Assembly: GCF_016907875.1 (NCBI RefSeq)
Contig: NZ_JAFBCU010000001.1
Location: forward strand, 992,001-1,056,000
Length of the DNA stretch: 64,000 nucleotides
Origin: Arthrobacter roseus
Lineage (GTDB): Bacteria; Actinomycetota; Actinomycetes; Actinomycetales; Micrococcaceae
Direction: 5' to 3'
The notes below the pieces were generated by a model. It worked only from the letters and a program-made list of their open reading frames with translations, had not been told where the DNA came from and searched no databases. How positions within the stretch are numbered: position 1 is the stretch's first letter; each line of letters starts with the position of its first letter. The position numbers were made by a program, and so were the translations under genes. This document shows, in pieces, positions 8,790 through 18,213 of the stretch.

Positions 8790-10907
8790 ATGACTTCACA
8801 GCCAGTTTCTGTCCAGATTACCGACGGCGTAGCGCACGTCCGCATGGACAATCCGCCCGTCAACGCGCTTGGCTTGGCCCTCCGCGAGGCTCTCATGGAC
8901 GCGCTCGCCGAGCTTGAACACAATGACGACGTTATGTCCGTACTGCTGATCGGCCAGCCCAAAGCTTTCTCGGCCGGAGCGGACATTACCGAGTTCGGAA
9001 CCGGCACCAGCTCACCGACGCTTCCCGAGCTCGTGGCTCGCGTGGAGGACTTCCCGAAACCGGTTGTCGCAGCGATCACCGGCGTCGCACTCGGTGGAGG
9101 ACTGGAGCTCGCGATGGCCGCGCACGCCCGAGTCGCACTGACGACGGCGAAGCTGGGCCTGCCCGAAATCAGTCTTGGACTGCTTCCCGGCGCCGGTGGT
9201 ACGGGCAGACTGCCGCGGCTCGTCGGGCCCGAAAAGGCGCTCGAACTGATCCTCGGCGGGAAGCAGATTCCGGCCGAGGCTGCCCTACAGGATGGCCTCG
9301 TAGATGCGGTGCTCGACGGCGGCTCGGACGCCGGTTCCGCCGATTCCGACGGCGGCAGCGGCTTTGAAACCGAAGCCGCCCGGTGGACCGCGGAGTTCGC
9401 CGCCTCTGGTGGTCCCATGCGTACGCAGGACCGGACCGATAAAATTGCCGACGCCGCCGCGAAGCCGGGAACCGTCGTCGAACTCGCAGCGACGGCACTG
9501 CGCAAGGTCAAGGATCCGTTTGCGGGCAAGGCCGCTGTGGAAGCGGTCACCGCGGGAGTTGAGAAATCCTTTGAACGAGGCGCTGTGGTGGAGCGCGCGA
9601 AGTTTCAGGAGCGGTTGAAGAGTTCGGAGTCCGCCGCCCAGCGGTACCTGTTCGCTGCCGAACGTGCTGCCCGCAAACCACGGAATCTGGATCCAGCTGC
9701 AGCTCGAGACGTGAAGCAGGCCGGCGTCGTGGGGGCTGGCACCATGGGTGGAGGAATTGCGATGGCGCTGGTTTCCGCGGGAATCCCGGTCACCGTGGTG
9801 GAAGCCCAGCAGGAAGCGCTGGAACGTGGGCTGGGCATGATCGAGAAGAATCTAGCTGTCTCCGTTTCGCACGGCAACCGAACCGAGAAGCAGGCAGCGC
9901 AGCAGCGCGCGCTCATCACCGGAACCATGGATTACGCGGATCTCAGCGACGCAGATCTGGTCATTGAGGCAGCGTTCGAGGATCTGCAGGTCAAGAAGGA
10001 GATCTTCGCGAAGCTGGACCAGCACGTGAAGCCACAGGCCGTGCTCGCAACCAACACCTCCTACCTGGATATTGATGAGATTGCGTCCGGTACGGAACAT
10101 GCGGATCGCGTTCTCGGGATGCATTTCTTCAGTCCGGCCAACGTCATGCCGCTCGTGGAGGTGGTGCGCGGCGCACAGACCAGTCCCGAAGCACTAGCCA
10201 CTGGATTCGCAACGGCTCGGCGAATCGGGAAGACGCCCGTCGTCGTCGGAGTGTGTCACGGCTTTGTGGGCAACCGGATGCTGGGAGTGCGCTCGCGGCA
10301 GGCCGAACAGCTCCTGCTGGAGGGCGCACTGCCGTCCCAGGTTGATGATGTGCTGACCGAGTTTGGGTTCCGAATGGGGCCCTTTGCCATGGCGGACATG
10401 GCCGGTCTGGATATCGGCTGGCGGAACCGGAAAGCGCAGGGCACCACCGCGCCGATCGGCGATGCTCTGTGCGTGGAGGGCCGTTTCGGGCAGAAGACTG
10501 GCGCCGGTTACTACTCCTACGAGGGCCGCGATCGCCAGAACGATCCCGAGGTGGAGGAGATCATCGAACGGGTTTCGGCCGAGCACAATATGACGCGACG
10601 CGGGATCTCAGACGACGAGATCCTCGAACGGTTGCTCTTCCCGATGATCAACGAAGGCGCCCGCATCCTTGAGGAAAAAATCGCGGACCGCGCCAGCGAT
10701 ATCGACGTGATCTGGGTCAAGGGCTACAACTGGCCCGCCTACCGCGGAGGGCCCATGTGGTACGCGGATCAGGTGGGCGCGGCCGTCGTCGCCGAGCGTC
10801 TGACGCACTATGCGGAGGCGACCGGGGATGAGTCCCTGCGGCCCGCGTCGGCATTGCAACGAGCGGCCGACGTCGGCGGGAGCCTGACGGGCGCGTCGTC
10901 GTCGTGA
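8790..10907 (+). CDS. Bifunctional enoyl-CoA hydratase/3-hydroxyacyl-CoA dehydrogenase (FadB/FadJ type)
   Basis: A 705-residue fusion. Residues 1-190 are a crotonase domain (AFSAGADITEFG oxyanion loop, ALGGGLELAMAAHARV, GLLPGAGGTGRLPRLVG). From about 310 a Rossmann NAD site (VGAGTMGGGIAMAL) begins the hydroxyacyl-CoA dehydrogenase part, with NTSYLDIDEIAS, MHFFSPANVMPLVEVV and GFVGNRML. It performs hydration and NAD-dependent oxidation in beta-oxidation. No thiolase is present in the operon, so the last step must be encoded elsewhere. Confidence 0.93.
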   Translation: MTSQPVSVQITDGVAHVRMDNPPVNALGLALREALMDALAELEHNDDVMSVLLIGQPKAFSAGADITEFGTGTSSPTLPELVARVEDFPKPVVAAITGVALGGGLELAMAAHARVALTTAKLGLPEISLGLLPGAGGTGRLPRLVGPEKALELILGGKQIPAEAALQDGLVDAVLDGGSDAGSADSDGGSGFETEAARWTAEFAASGGPMRTQDRTDKIADAAAKPGTVVELAATALRKVKDPFAGKAAVEAVTAGVEKSFERGAVVERAKFQERLKSSESAAQRYLFAAERAARKPRNLDPAAARDVKQAGVVGAGTMGGGIAMALVSAGIPVTVVEAQQEALERGLGMIEKNLAVSVSHGNRTEKQAAQQRALITGTMDYADLSDADLVIEAAFEDLQVKKEIFAKLDQHVKPQAVLATNTSYLDIDEIASGTEHADRVLGMHFFSPANVMPLVEVVRGAQTSPEALATGFATARRIGKTPVVVGVCHGFVGNRMLGVRSRQAEQLLLEGALPSQVDDVLTEFGFRMGPFAMADMAGLDIGWRNRKAQGTTAPIGDALCVEGRFGQKTGAGYYSYEGRDRQNDPEVEEIIERVSAEHNMTRRGISDDEILERLLFPMINEGARILEEKIADRASDIDVIWVKGYNWPAYRGGPMWYADQVGAAVVAERLTHYAEATGDESLRPASALQRAADVGGSLTGASSS

Positions 10908-11602
10908 GCTTTCAGGAGCCGGAAAGCGCTGAGCAGGGGGCGTCGGAAAGCAGAGAGCCGGAGGGGCCGGAAGCACCACTGCTCGACGGGCGCAGTGCCC
11001 GGGCGCTGCGCACTCGCCGGACCATTTCCGACGCTCACCTTGCGCTGATCAACGACGGCGAACTCAGACCGTCCGCGCGGCAGGTCACCGAGCGGGCCGG
11101 AGTGTCCCAGCGGACGCTGTGGGACAACTTCAAGGACATGGAGAGCGTGATGGCGGAGACCGCGGCGCGTCAGCTCGCCGAGCAGGACGCGGCGCTTGTC
11201 CCGATCGACGCCGGACTGGCGCTCGCAGAACGGATCGAGCTCTATTGTGCCCAACGGGGCAACGTGCTCGAGGCCGTCGCACCGATGGCGCGGGCAGCGG
11301 ACGTCCACCGGCCGTTCTCACCGGTGCTGCAGCGGAACCTGGAATCGAACCTGGAACGCATCCGGGCCGAGATTGAGCGGCTGTTCGAGCCGGAGCTATC
11401 CCTTCTGGATGAAGACCGCCGGAACCGCATCACGCTGGCGCTCTGCACGGCGTCGGACTGGGCCAACTGGCAGCTGCTGCGCGCATATTTAGGGCAGTCG
11501 GCCGAAGAGGCCCGTCGTGCACTGGAGGTGTCGGTGGGCGCGCTGCTGGTGAGGTCGTGCTCGCCAAACGTGGTCGATCACGAGAAGAGGAAGTCATCAT
11601 GA
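10904..11602 (+). CDS. TetR-family regulator
   Basis: A 232-residue protein. The N-terminal HTH region reads ALINDGELRPSARQVTERAGVSQRTLWDNFKDMESVM, the usual TetR DNA-binding helix set after a roughly 40-residue leader. It starts with GTG overlapping the FadB stop by 4 nt and its own stop overlaps the ligase start, so it is translationally coupled inside the acyl-CoA operon. It is a likely local regulator responding to an acyl-CoA or fatty acid (inference from position). Confidence 0.85.
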   Translation: MSFQEPESAEQGASESREPEGPEAPLLDGRSARALRTRRTISDAHLALINDGELRPSARQVTERAGVSQRTLWDNFKDMESVMAETAARQLAEQDAALVPIDAGLALAERIELYCAQRGNVLEAVAPMARAADVHRPFSPVLQRNLESNLERIRAEIERLFEPELSLLDEDRRNRITLALCTASDWANWQLLRAYLGQSAEEARRALEVSVGALLVRSCSPNVVDHEKRKSS

Positions 11603-13152
11603 CGGTTTTGTCCCTTGCCGCGGTTCTTGCCGAATCGGCGCGTAGATACCCCGAAAAGACCGCAGTCATCAGCGGCGGCCAGCAGTACTCCTATTCCACG
11701 CTCTGGCGCCAGTCGCTGCGCTACGGTGCGCAGCTGCAGGAAGCTGGAATGGAACCGGGCGATGTTGTCGGCATCATGGCGCCCAACGTCGTCGAATTCC
11801 CCCGCGCCTATTATGCGGTGGAGGCGGCAGGCGGCGTCGTGGTTCCCGTGCACTTGCTGCTCACCGTTGAGGAAGTGGTTCATGTCCTCCGCGACAGCGG
11901 CGCGAAGATGCTGATCTGTCATGCCAGCTTCCTGAGCGTCGCCGGTCCAGCCGCGGAGCAGGCCGGAATTCCGCTGCTGCTTGCCGGGCCGGCTCCCCAG
12001 GGCGCTGAGGGCGCTGAGGGCCTGCAGGTCCTGGATGCCGATAGCGGGAAGGAGCTGCGTAACTACGTCAGCCGTGAAGCGGATGACCCCGCCGTCATTT
12101 TCTACACGTCCGGCACCACCGGCAAGCCCAAGGGTGCCGTGCTGACACACCTGAACATGGTCATGAACGCAACGGTCTCCGCCGTGGACGCCAACGACGT
12201 CCGCACCGACGACATTGCGCTCGCCTGCCTGCCCCTGTTCCACGTCTTTGGCCAGACTGCGAGCATGAACGCCATCTTCCGGTTGGGTGCCACCCTGGTG
12301 CTGCTGCCGAGGTTCACCGGGGAAGCGGCTCTTGAACTGATCCGCGAGGAGAACGTGGATGTTTTCCATGGCGTTCCCACCATGTATATGCAGTTGCTGG
12401 AGGCGGCCGAGGGCCAGGAGAAGCTGCCGAAGCTGAGACTGTGTGTCAGCGGTGGAGCAGCGATGCCGGTGGCGGTGATGGAGAAGTTCAACGAAGCTTT
12501 CGACGTCACCATTTACGAGGGGTACGGCCTGTCCGAAACCTCGCCCGTGGTCAGTACCAACACACCGTATTCGGGGGTGAAGCCCGGCACTGTTGGGCCC
12601 TCCATCTGGGGTGTGGAAGTGGAGATCGCGGATCATCGCGAGCCTGACAAGGTGGTCCCGCTGCCGAACGGCGAACTCGGGGAGATCCTGGTCCGCGGTC
12701 ACAACGTATTCGCGGGTTACCTGAACAACCCAGAGGCGACGGCGGCTGCCATGGTGGACGGCTGGTTCCGCACCGGTGACCTGGGGACCATGGACGACGA
12801 CGGCTTCATCACCGTGGTGGATCGCACCAAGGACGTCATCATCCGCTCTGGCTACAACGTGTACCCGCGCGAGGTTGAAGAAGTGCTGATTCGCCACCCT
12901 GCCATTGCGCAGGTGGCTGTGATCGGCATTCCCGATGACCTGCGCGGGGAAGAGGTGTGCGCCGTCGTCGTGCTGGATCCTGCCCATCAGGGACCTCGTT
13001 CAAGTGCGGAAGAAATCATCGAGTGGAGCCGCGAGCATCTGGCGAAGCACAAGTATCCGCGCGAAGTGCGCTTTGTGGAGAAGTTCCCACTGGGACCGAG
13101 CCACAAGATCCTCAAGCGCGAGCTGCGACGGGATGTGACGGAGGGGCGTTAG
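11599..13152 (+). CDS. Acyl-CoA synthetase (AMP-binding, FadD-like)
   Basis: A 517-residue ANL-superfamily ligase that activates a carboxylic acid to acyl-CoA through an acyl-AMP. Motifs are FYTSGTTGKPKGAVLTH (P-loop-like), YEGYGLSETSPV, GWFRTGDLG, and VVDRTKDVIIRSGYNVYPREVE with C-terminal KYPREVRFVEKFPLGPSHKIL supplying the catalytic Lys. ATG 11599 overlaps the TetR stop (ATGA) and is preceded by GAAGAGGAAG. It supplies CoA esters for the upstream dehydrogenase and FadB-type enzyme. Confidence 0.92.
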   Translation: MTVLSLAAVLAESARRYPEKTAVISGGQQYSYSTLWRQSLRYGAQLQEAGMEPGDVVGIMAPNVVEFPRAYYAVEAAGGVVVPVHLLLTVEEVVHVLRDSGAKMLICHASFLSVAGPAAEQAGIPLLLAGPAPQGAEGAEGLQVLDADSGKELRNYVSREADDPAVIFYTSGTTGKPKGAVLTHLNMVMNATVSAVDANDVRTDDIALACLPLFHVFGQTASMNAIFRLGATLVLLPRFTGEAALELIREENVDVFHGVPTMYMQLLEAAEGQEKLPKLRLCVSGGAAMPVAVMEKFNEAFDVTIYEGYGLSETSPVVSTNTPYSGVKPGTVGPSIWGVEVEIADHREPDKVVPLPNGELGEILVRGHNVFAGYLNNPEATAAAMVDGWFRTGDLGTMDDDGFITVVDRTKDVIIRSGYNVYPREVEEVLIRHPAIAQVAVIGIPDDLRGEEVCAVVVLDPAHQGPRSSAEEIIEWSREHLAKHKYPREVRFVEKFPLGPSHKILKRELRRDVTEGR

Positions 13153-13514
13153 CGGCGGAGGCGGCTGCTAGCGCAGTCAATGCAGAGCCGGGTTTCCGGG
13201 CGGACCTCCAGTCGTTCGAGTGAAATCGGGCCGCCACAGTGTTCGCAGACATCGTAGGTTCCGTCCGCCAAGCGTGTCAGGGCTTGCTGGAGATCGGTCA
13301 GACTGCGCTGGGCATCTTCGTGCAGTTTGACCTCCAGAGCCCGGTCCTGGGAAATAGTTGAGCCCTCAGGGTCGTGTTCGTCGTCTTCAGTCGTGCCTGA
13401 TCGCGCCTTGGTCAGTTCGTCGATACGCCGGCCAGAGGCTTCGATCCGTGCGCGAGTGTCCGCGATGCGAACGTCTATGAGTTGTTGAAAGCGTTCAGCG
13501 TCGACTGAGTCCAT
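13149..13514 (-). CDS. DksA/TraR C4-type zinc-finger protein
   Basis: A 121-residue protein with a helical N-terminal half and a C-terminal four-Cys zinc finger (CEHCGGPISLERLEVRP ... CIDCA). It is of the DksA/TraR class thought to act on RNA polymerase or bind its secondary channel. The acidic pair typical of DksA coiled-coil tips is not obvious. It converges on the acyl-CoA ligase with a 4-nt overlap of stop regions. Confidence 0.85.
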   Translation of the reverse strand: MDSVDAERFQQLIDVRIADTRARIEASGRRIDELTKARSGTTEDDEHDPEGSTISQDRALEVKLHEDAQRSLTDLQQALTRLADGTYDVCEHCGGPISLERLEVRPETRLCIDCASSRLRR

Positions 13515-13571
13515 GGCTCAATCAAAGCACGACCATACCGCCGCAGGATTGAGGTCTAGTAAAATCAGTTC

Positions 13572-14306
13572 ATGTTGCCGTTCCTGTTGCTCTCCACCCG
13601 TGCCGAAGACGTTGCGACCGAGCGCGAGTACCAGAGCTTTCTGAACTCAGCCGGGCTGGAGCCGGAGCACTTGCACCGCATTCGCGCGGAGGCTGGTCCG
13701 CTGCCGCTGATTGACCTCGATGACTATTCAGGAATCATGGTGGGCGGCAGCCCGTTCAACTCATCCGATCCCGAAGAGCTGAAGTCCGATACGCAGCGCC
13801 GCGTAGAGCGTGAGATTGGCGAGCTACTGGACCGTGTAGTCGCAGCCGACGTCCCATTCCTCGGAGCCTGCTATGGGGTGGGCACCCTCGGTAAGCATCA
13901 GGGCGCGGTGATCGACCGCACCTTTGCCGAGCCCATCAGCGCGGTCACCATCACGGTGAACGACGCCGGAGCGGCCGATCCGTTGCTGGCCGGCCTGCCG
14001 CCGTCGTTCGCTGGCTTCGTGGGTCACAAGGAAGCGTGCACCATCCTGCCGCCTGGCGCAGTGGTGCTGGCGTCGTCGTCGACGTGTCCCGTCCAGATGT
14101 TCCGCATCCGTGAGAATCTCTATGCCACACAATTCCATCCGGAGCTCGACGTCGCTGCCCTGCTGGAGCGGATCGACATCTACCGCAATGCCGGATACTT
14201 TCCGCCCCACGAGGCGGACGAGGTCATGGACCGTGTCCGGACAGCACAAGTGGACCAGCCTGCGCGGATCCTGCGGCATTTCGTGCAGCGGTACGCCCGG
14301 GGTTAG
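13572..14306 (+). CDS. Class I glutamine amidotransferase domain protein
   Basis: A 244-residue GATase-1 protein. The nucleophile elbow reads FLGACYG (Cys near residue 100) and the catalytic His lies in ATQFHPELD. GIMVGGSPFN is the oxyanion-strand region. It resembles stand-alone GMP-synthase-like glutamine amidotransferases that release ammonia or hydrolyse gamma-glutamyl bonds. No synthase partner is next to it, so its substrate is unknown. Confidence 0.85.
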   Translation: MLPFLLLSTRAEDVATEREYQSFLNSAGLEPEHLHRIRAEAGPLPLIDLDDYSGIMVGGSPFNSSDPEELKSDTQRRVEREIGELLDRVVAADVPFLGACYGVGTLGKHQGAVIDRTFAEPISAVTITVNDAGAADPLLAGLPPSFAGFVGHKEACTILPPGAVVLASSSTCPVQMFRIRENLYATQFHPELDVAALLERIDIYRNAGYFPPHEADEVMDRVRTAQVDQPARILRHFVQRYARG

Positions 14307-14440
14307 GTTGTCCGGGATGGCAGTCTTCCGTCCGCAGCTCCAGACCACTGCCCCCAACGATCCAACCAACCAGTGCCTAGGCACGCGAGCGGGCCAAACT
14401 CTGCTGTCCTTGCCGATGGCCCGCCGGATAAGATCAAGCC

Positions 14441-14833
14441 ATGGCCGGACTTGCAGATGTTCTTGGCCCCATCTTGGAACTGATGACCTGGGTGGGCTTC
14501 GTTACGGGCGTGCCGCTGCTGGTCTGCGGCTGGATTATCGACAAACGACGTTGCAGGTGGGCCAGCACCAGTGGCGAGGTCTTTGCCGCCGGTACCTACA
14601 AGGGCCTCCGATGGACCGACAGTGCGAACACCTCCCGGCTATCCCTGCTGCGTCCCGAGGATGCGCAGGAACTGGTCCCCGGAAATGACATCGTCCTTCA
14701 CTACGACGTCTGCCACCCTGTTCGGTGGTGCCTGGGCCCGCCACGACTCAATACTGCCCTGATCATTGGATGGACCCTGACCACGGTCGGGATTGTGTGC
14801 GCTGTGGCTGGATTCGTGCTGATGATCCTCTAA
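14441..14833 (+). CDS. Small membrane protein of unknown function
   Basis: 130 residues with two hydrophobic segments, LMTWVGFVTGVPLLVCGWII near the N-terminus and IIGWTLTTVGIVCAVAGFVL at the C-terminus, flanking a soluble middle part (GEVFAAGTYKGLRWTD). It is therefore likely an inner-membrane protein with both ends anchored. No family recognised. Its end overlaps the probable start of the Nudix gene by 37 nt. Confidence 0.6.
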   Translation: MAGLADVLGPILELMTWVGFVTGVPLLVCGWIIDKRRCRWASTSGEVFAAGTYKGLRWTDSANTSRLSLLRPEDAQELVPGNDIVLHYDVCHPVRWCLGPPRLNTALIIGWTLTTVGIVCAVAGFVLMIL

Positions 14834-15204
14834 TTCTCGTTTCCGTCCTCACGGATCGACGGACTGGCCTCCAATTCTACCGACCGCTCGGAGGCGGCAT
14901 AGAGTTCGGCGAAACCTCGGCAGACGCGCTTCGCCGCGAATTCACGGAAGAACTGGGGTTCGACGTCACGCCCACGTCACTGCTCGGCGTCCTGGAGAAC
15001 CACTTCGAGTTCGAAGGGGAACCCGGGCACGAGATCGTTCATGTGTACGCCGTTGAGTCCTCCGAGATCGATGCCCTGAGTCTGGACACCGAACTCACCG
15101 TCCTTGATGACGGGTCACCCGTGATCTGGAAGCGCAGAGATGAGCTGGAATCCGGGCGCCGACCCTTCTATCCAGCCGGAGTTCTGGAGCTTCTACCCAA
15201 TTGA
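14797..15204 (+). CDS. Nudix hydrolase
   Basis: The Nudix box is clear: GGGIEFGETSADALRREF followed by TEELGFDV, matching G-x5-E-x7-REUxEExGU. The fold begins ILVSVLTDRRTGLQFYRPL. The GTG at 14797 gives 135 residues with the expected short lead (RCGWIRADDP) but overlaps the upstream membrane-protein gene. The start is therefore uncertain. It should hydrolyse a nucleoside diphosphate linked to another group; the substrate cannot be predicted. Confidence 0.82.
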   Translation: MRCGWIRADDPLILVSVLTDRRTGLQFYRPLGGGIEFGETSADALRREFTEELGFDVTPTSLLGVLENHFEFEGEPGHEIVHVYAVESSEIDALSLDTELTVLDDGSPVIWKRRDELESGRRPFYPAGVLELLPN

Positions 15205-15253
15205 CCGAGGCTAGCCACCATGACGACGGCGGGGTCCCGCCTAAACTGTTTCA

Positions 15254-17683
15254 GTGAGTAACCCAGCAGCCCCGGTCCAGCCTTCCGTCCCAACCCCCAA
15301 CCCGGCAGACGTGAACCGGAAGATCCATGCCCAGATCGCATCCGAGCTTGGTGTGCAGACCTGGCAGGTCAAGGTTGCGATAGAACTGCTCGACGGCGGG
15401 TCAACGGTTCCGTTCATCGCTCGGTACCGCAAGGAAGTCACCGGAACGCTCGACGACGCACAGCTGCGTGATCTCGAGGAGAGGCTGCGGTACCTACGCG
15501 AACTCGAAGACCGCCGCGCAGCCATACTCGCTGCCATCAGCGAACAGGGAAAGCTCACGCCCGAACTGACCGCAGCCATCCATGAAGCCGAGACCAAATC
15601 ACGACTGGAAGACCTCTACCTTCCGTTCAAATCCAAACGCCGCACCAAAGCTCAGATTGCCCGCGAAGCTGGTCTCGAACCGCTCGCTGACGCACTGCTG
15701 CGCAACCCCGAACTCGATCCGGTCGAGGAAGCGGCGAAATACCTCAACCCGGCGCACTCCATCAACGCAGCCGAGGACGCTCTGGCAGGTGCCCGCGCCG
15801 TCGTCGTCGAACGCGTCAGCCTCGACGTCGAACTCACCACCACCCTCCGCGAACGGCTCTGGACTACTGGACGCCTCCGCTCCCAGGTCCGCAAAGGGAA
15901 GGAAGCCGAGGGCCAGAAGTTCGCCGACTACTTCGCCTTGACTCAGGTGCCCAAGTCCATGCCGTCGCACCGAGTACTCGCACTGCTGCGCGGTGAGAAA
16001 GAAGGTGTGCTCGACGTTTCTTTCGCCGAAGCAGACCCAACGGACAAGGAAGCATACGAGGACGCCCGCGGCCACTACGAAAACGCCGTCGCCAGGGCCG
16101 CTGGCATCTCAAACCGTGGACGACCGGCGGACGCCTGGCTCCTGCAGAGCGCGCAGGTTGCGTGGCGTACCCGGATTCACACTCGACTCGCAACCGACCT
16201 GCGCTCGCGGATGGCGCAAGCGGCCGAGGACGACGCTGTTCGAGTGTTCGCGGCGAACCTGCGAGACGTACTGCTCGCCGCGCCCGCCGGGAACCGGTCC
16301 ACCATGGGGCTGGATCCGGGCCTGCGCACGGGCGTGAAAGTTGCGATTGTCGATGGGACGGGGAAAGCCACGGCGACCGACACCATCTACCCGCACGCGC
16401 CCTCCAACAGGTGGACCGATGCGTTGACGAGCTTGAAAAAACTCGCTGTGAAGCACAACGTGGAGCTCATCGCGATCGGCAATGGCACGGCGAGCCGTGA
16501 GACGGACGAGCTCGCCGCCGAACTGATCAAGAGTCTGCCCGAGCAGAAGATTCGCAAGCTGGTGGTCTCCGAAGCGGGGGCGTCCGTTTATTCAGCGTCT
16601 GCGCTGGCCTCGGCCGAACTGCCCGGCATGGACGTGTCCCTACGCGGCGCCGTGTCCATCGCGCGGCGGCTCCAGGATCCACTGGCGGAACTGGTGAAGA
16701 TTGATCCCAAAGCGATCGGCGTCGGGCAGTACCAGCACGACGTCGCTCCCGCCAAGTTGGAACGCTCCCTTGGTGCTGTGATTGAGGACTGCGTGAACTC
16801 AGTGGGCGTTGACGTCAATACTGCCTCGCCTGCGCTGCTGAGTCGCGTTGCTGGCCTGGGGCCGTTGCTGAGTGAGAACATCGTCGCCCACCGGAATGAG
16901 ACGGGGCGCTTTGCGAAGCGCAGCGACCTGAAAAAGGTTCCACGACTCGGGGCGAAAGCATTCGAGCAGTGCGCAGGGTTCCTTCGGATCAGCGGGGGAG
17001 CGGAACCGCTCGACGCATCGAGCGTGCACCCTGAAGCCTATGGAGTTGCCCGGAAAATCCTCAGCTCCGTGGGTGCTCGAAAGGCCGACGCCGTCCGTGG
17101 AACCGGGACCTTGGCTACCGTCAATGCCGCAGATTTTGTTGATGACACTTTTGGCCTTCCCACCGTGCAGGACATCCTCGCCGAACTGGAAAAACCCGGC
17201 CGTGATCCCAGACCTGAGTTCACCTCCGCCTCCTTTGCGGAGGGGGTCGAGAAGATCTCGGACCTTCGTCCCGGCATGATCCTCGAAGGGATAGTCAGCA
17301 ATGTGGCCACCTTCGGCGCGTTCGTGGACATCGGTGTTCACCAGGACGGGCTCGTTCACATATCCGCGATGTCCAACACTTTCGTTTCCGACCCGCACGA
17401 CGTCGTCAAATCTGGGCAGGTTGTACGAGTGAAGGTTCTCGAGGCGGACCCCGAACGCAAGCGCATCGCACTCACGCTTCGATTGGACGACGAGAGCCCT
17501 TCGGGCGGCGGGAAGGCTGCTAGCGCCTCGGGCTCTGGCGCTGCCCGCTCGGGCCCCGGTGCTTCCCGTGGGGCTGGTTCTTCGCCTGAGTCTCGTGGGT
17601 CTCGTGGCTCGAGCGGCAAGCGTGAGTCCCGCGAGCCGGAGAGTGCGATGGCGAAGGCACTCCGGGAGGCCGGGCTCCGCTAA
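15254..17683 (+). CDS. tex: Tex-family S1 RNA-binding protein
   Basis: An 809-residue Tex protein. In order it has an N-terminal helical region (SELGVQTWQVKVAIELLDGG), a YqgF/RNase H-like domain (MGLDPGLRTGVKVAIVDG), helix-hairpin-helix repeats (NTASPALLSRVAGLGPLLSE), and an S1 domain (GMILEGIVSNVATFGAFVDI). It ends in a Ser/Gly/Arg-rich tail of about 55 residues, a common actinobacterial addition. Tex binds nucleic acid and affects transcription in several bacteria. Start GTG 15254 follows a 50-nt gap after the Nudix gene. Confidence 0.95.
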   Translation: MSNPAAPVQPSVPTPNPADVNRKIHAQIASELGVQTWQVKVAIELLDGGSTVPFIARYRKEVTGTLDDAQLRDLEERLRYLRELEDRRAAILAAISEQGKLTPELTAAIHEAETKSRLEDLYLPFKSKRRTKAQIAREAGLEPLADALLRNPELDPVEEAAKYLNPAHSINAAEDALAGARAVVVERVSLDVELTTTLRERLWTTGRLRSQVRKGKEAEGQKFADYFALTQVPKSMPSHRVLALLRGEKEGVLDVSFAEADPTDKEAYEDARGHYENAVARAAGISNRGRPADAWLLQSAQVAWRTRIHTRLATDLRSRMAQAAEDDAVRVFAANLRDVLLAAPAGNRSTMGLDPGLRTGVKVAIVDGTGKATATDTIYPHAPSNRWTDALTSLKKLAVKHNVELIAIGNGTASRETDELAAELIKSLPEQKIRKLVVSEAGASVYSASALASAELPGMDVSLRGAVSIARRLQDPLAELVKIDPKAIGVGQYQHDVAPAKLERSLGAVIEDCVNSVGVDVNTASPALLSRVAGLGPLLSENIVAHRNETGRFAKRSDLKKVPRLGAKAFEQCAGFLRISGGAEPLDASSVHPEAYGVARKILSSVGARKADAVRGTGTLATVNAADFVDDTFGLPTVQDILAELEKPGRDPRPEFTSASFAEGVEKISDLRPGMILEGIVSNVATFGAFVDIGVHQDGLVHISAMSNTFVSDPHDVVKSGQVVRVKVLEADPERKRIALTLRLDDESPSGGGKAASASGSGAARSGPGASRGAGSSPESRGSRGSSGKRESREPESAMAKALREAGLR

Positions 17684-17710
17684 CCAGGCCGGGCCCCGCT
17701 GACCGGACCC

Positions 17711-17778
17711 GTCCGCACTTATTGTTGGAATAACTCGGGAATCGTCCCTATTCCAACAATAAGTGCGGAGGCGTCAGG
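17711..17778. repeat. Hairpin repeat, copy 1 (perfect 20-bp arms)
   Basis: Arms at 17713-17732 and 17749-17768 are perfect inverted repeats (core ACTTATTGTTGGAATA) around a 16-nt loop. The repeat continues with GGCGTCAGGG after the second arm. A second, less perfect copy with the same tail is at 20669-20737. It follows tex by about 30 nt and could also stop transcription, although there is no T run. Confidence 0.85.
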
Positions 17779-17837
17779 GATGCAGACCCCGAGCGCCGGG
17801 GCCGGCAAGGTGGGGTGTAGAGATCGGGATCCGCTAG

Positions 17838-18190
17838 ATTGCAGCAAGAACGCTGACTCTGATGAGGGTCAATGATGGCGGAACTCGTTTCAGCTACCTT
17901 CCGGAATACCTGGCACGGGGCCAAACCGCGATTGCTTCTTCGCTTCCGTTGTCAGCAGAGCCAGTGGTCACGGGGAGCGGATCAGTTCCGCCCTTCTTTA
18001 CTCACCTGCTGCCTGAGGACCGGCGTCTTTCGTCATTGCGTCGAGCCGTAAAGGCCTCGTCCGACAACGAGCTAGCACTCCGTTTGGCCGTTGGAGGAGG
18101 CCGGTGTGGATCCTCGTGCGATTGCCAGCGTGCAGGAGAAGGTCTCCGCCGGAATGGTCTCGGTACCCGTTGAGGCCGCTGGCCGAACAT
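17838..18190 (+). pseudogene. hipA-type toxin kinase remnant
   Basis: The text GGTRFSYLPEYLARGQTAIA, then PFFTHLLPEDRR and LRRAVKASSDNELALRLAVG, matches the N-terminal subdomain of HipA-like Ser/Thr kinases. After about 18095 the frame changes and a later HipA segment appears (GVDPRAIASVQEKVSAGM, VSVPVEAAGRTF), then the gene is cut off. The part between the two segments and the whole C-terminal kinase domain are missing, and no HipB is next to it. It is an inactive relic between the hairpin repeat and the metal-response locus. Confidence 0.8.
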
Positions 18191-18213
18191 TTTGGGGTGG
18201 AGGACATGCGCCG

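Noticed and set aside
11578-12987. 469-residue open frame antisense to the acyl-CoA ligase
   Set aside because: High-GC shadow frame: Gln/His/Arg-rich, no motif, fully opposite a clear ANL ligase gene.
17713-17768. Perfect hairpin after tex as an ordinary intrinsic terminator
   Set aside because: No T run follows and a second copy with conserved outer sequence exists, so it is listed as a repeat; a termination role is not excluded.
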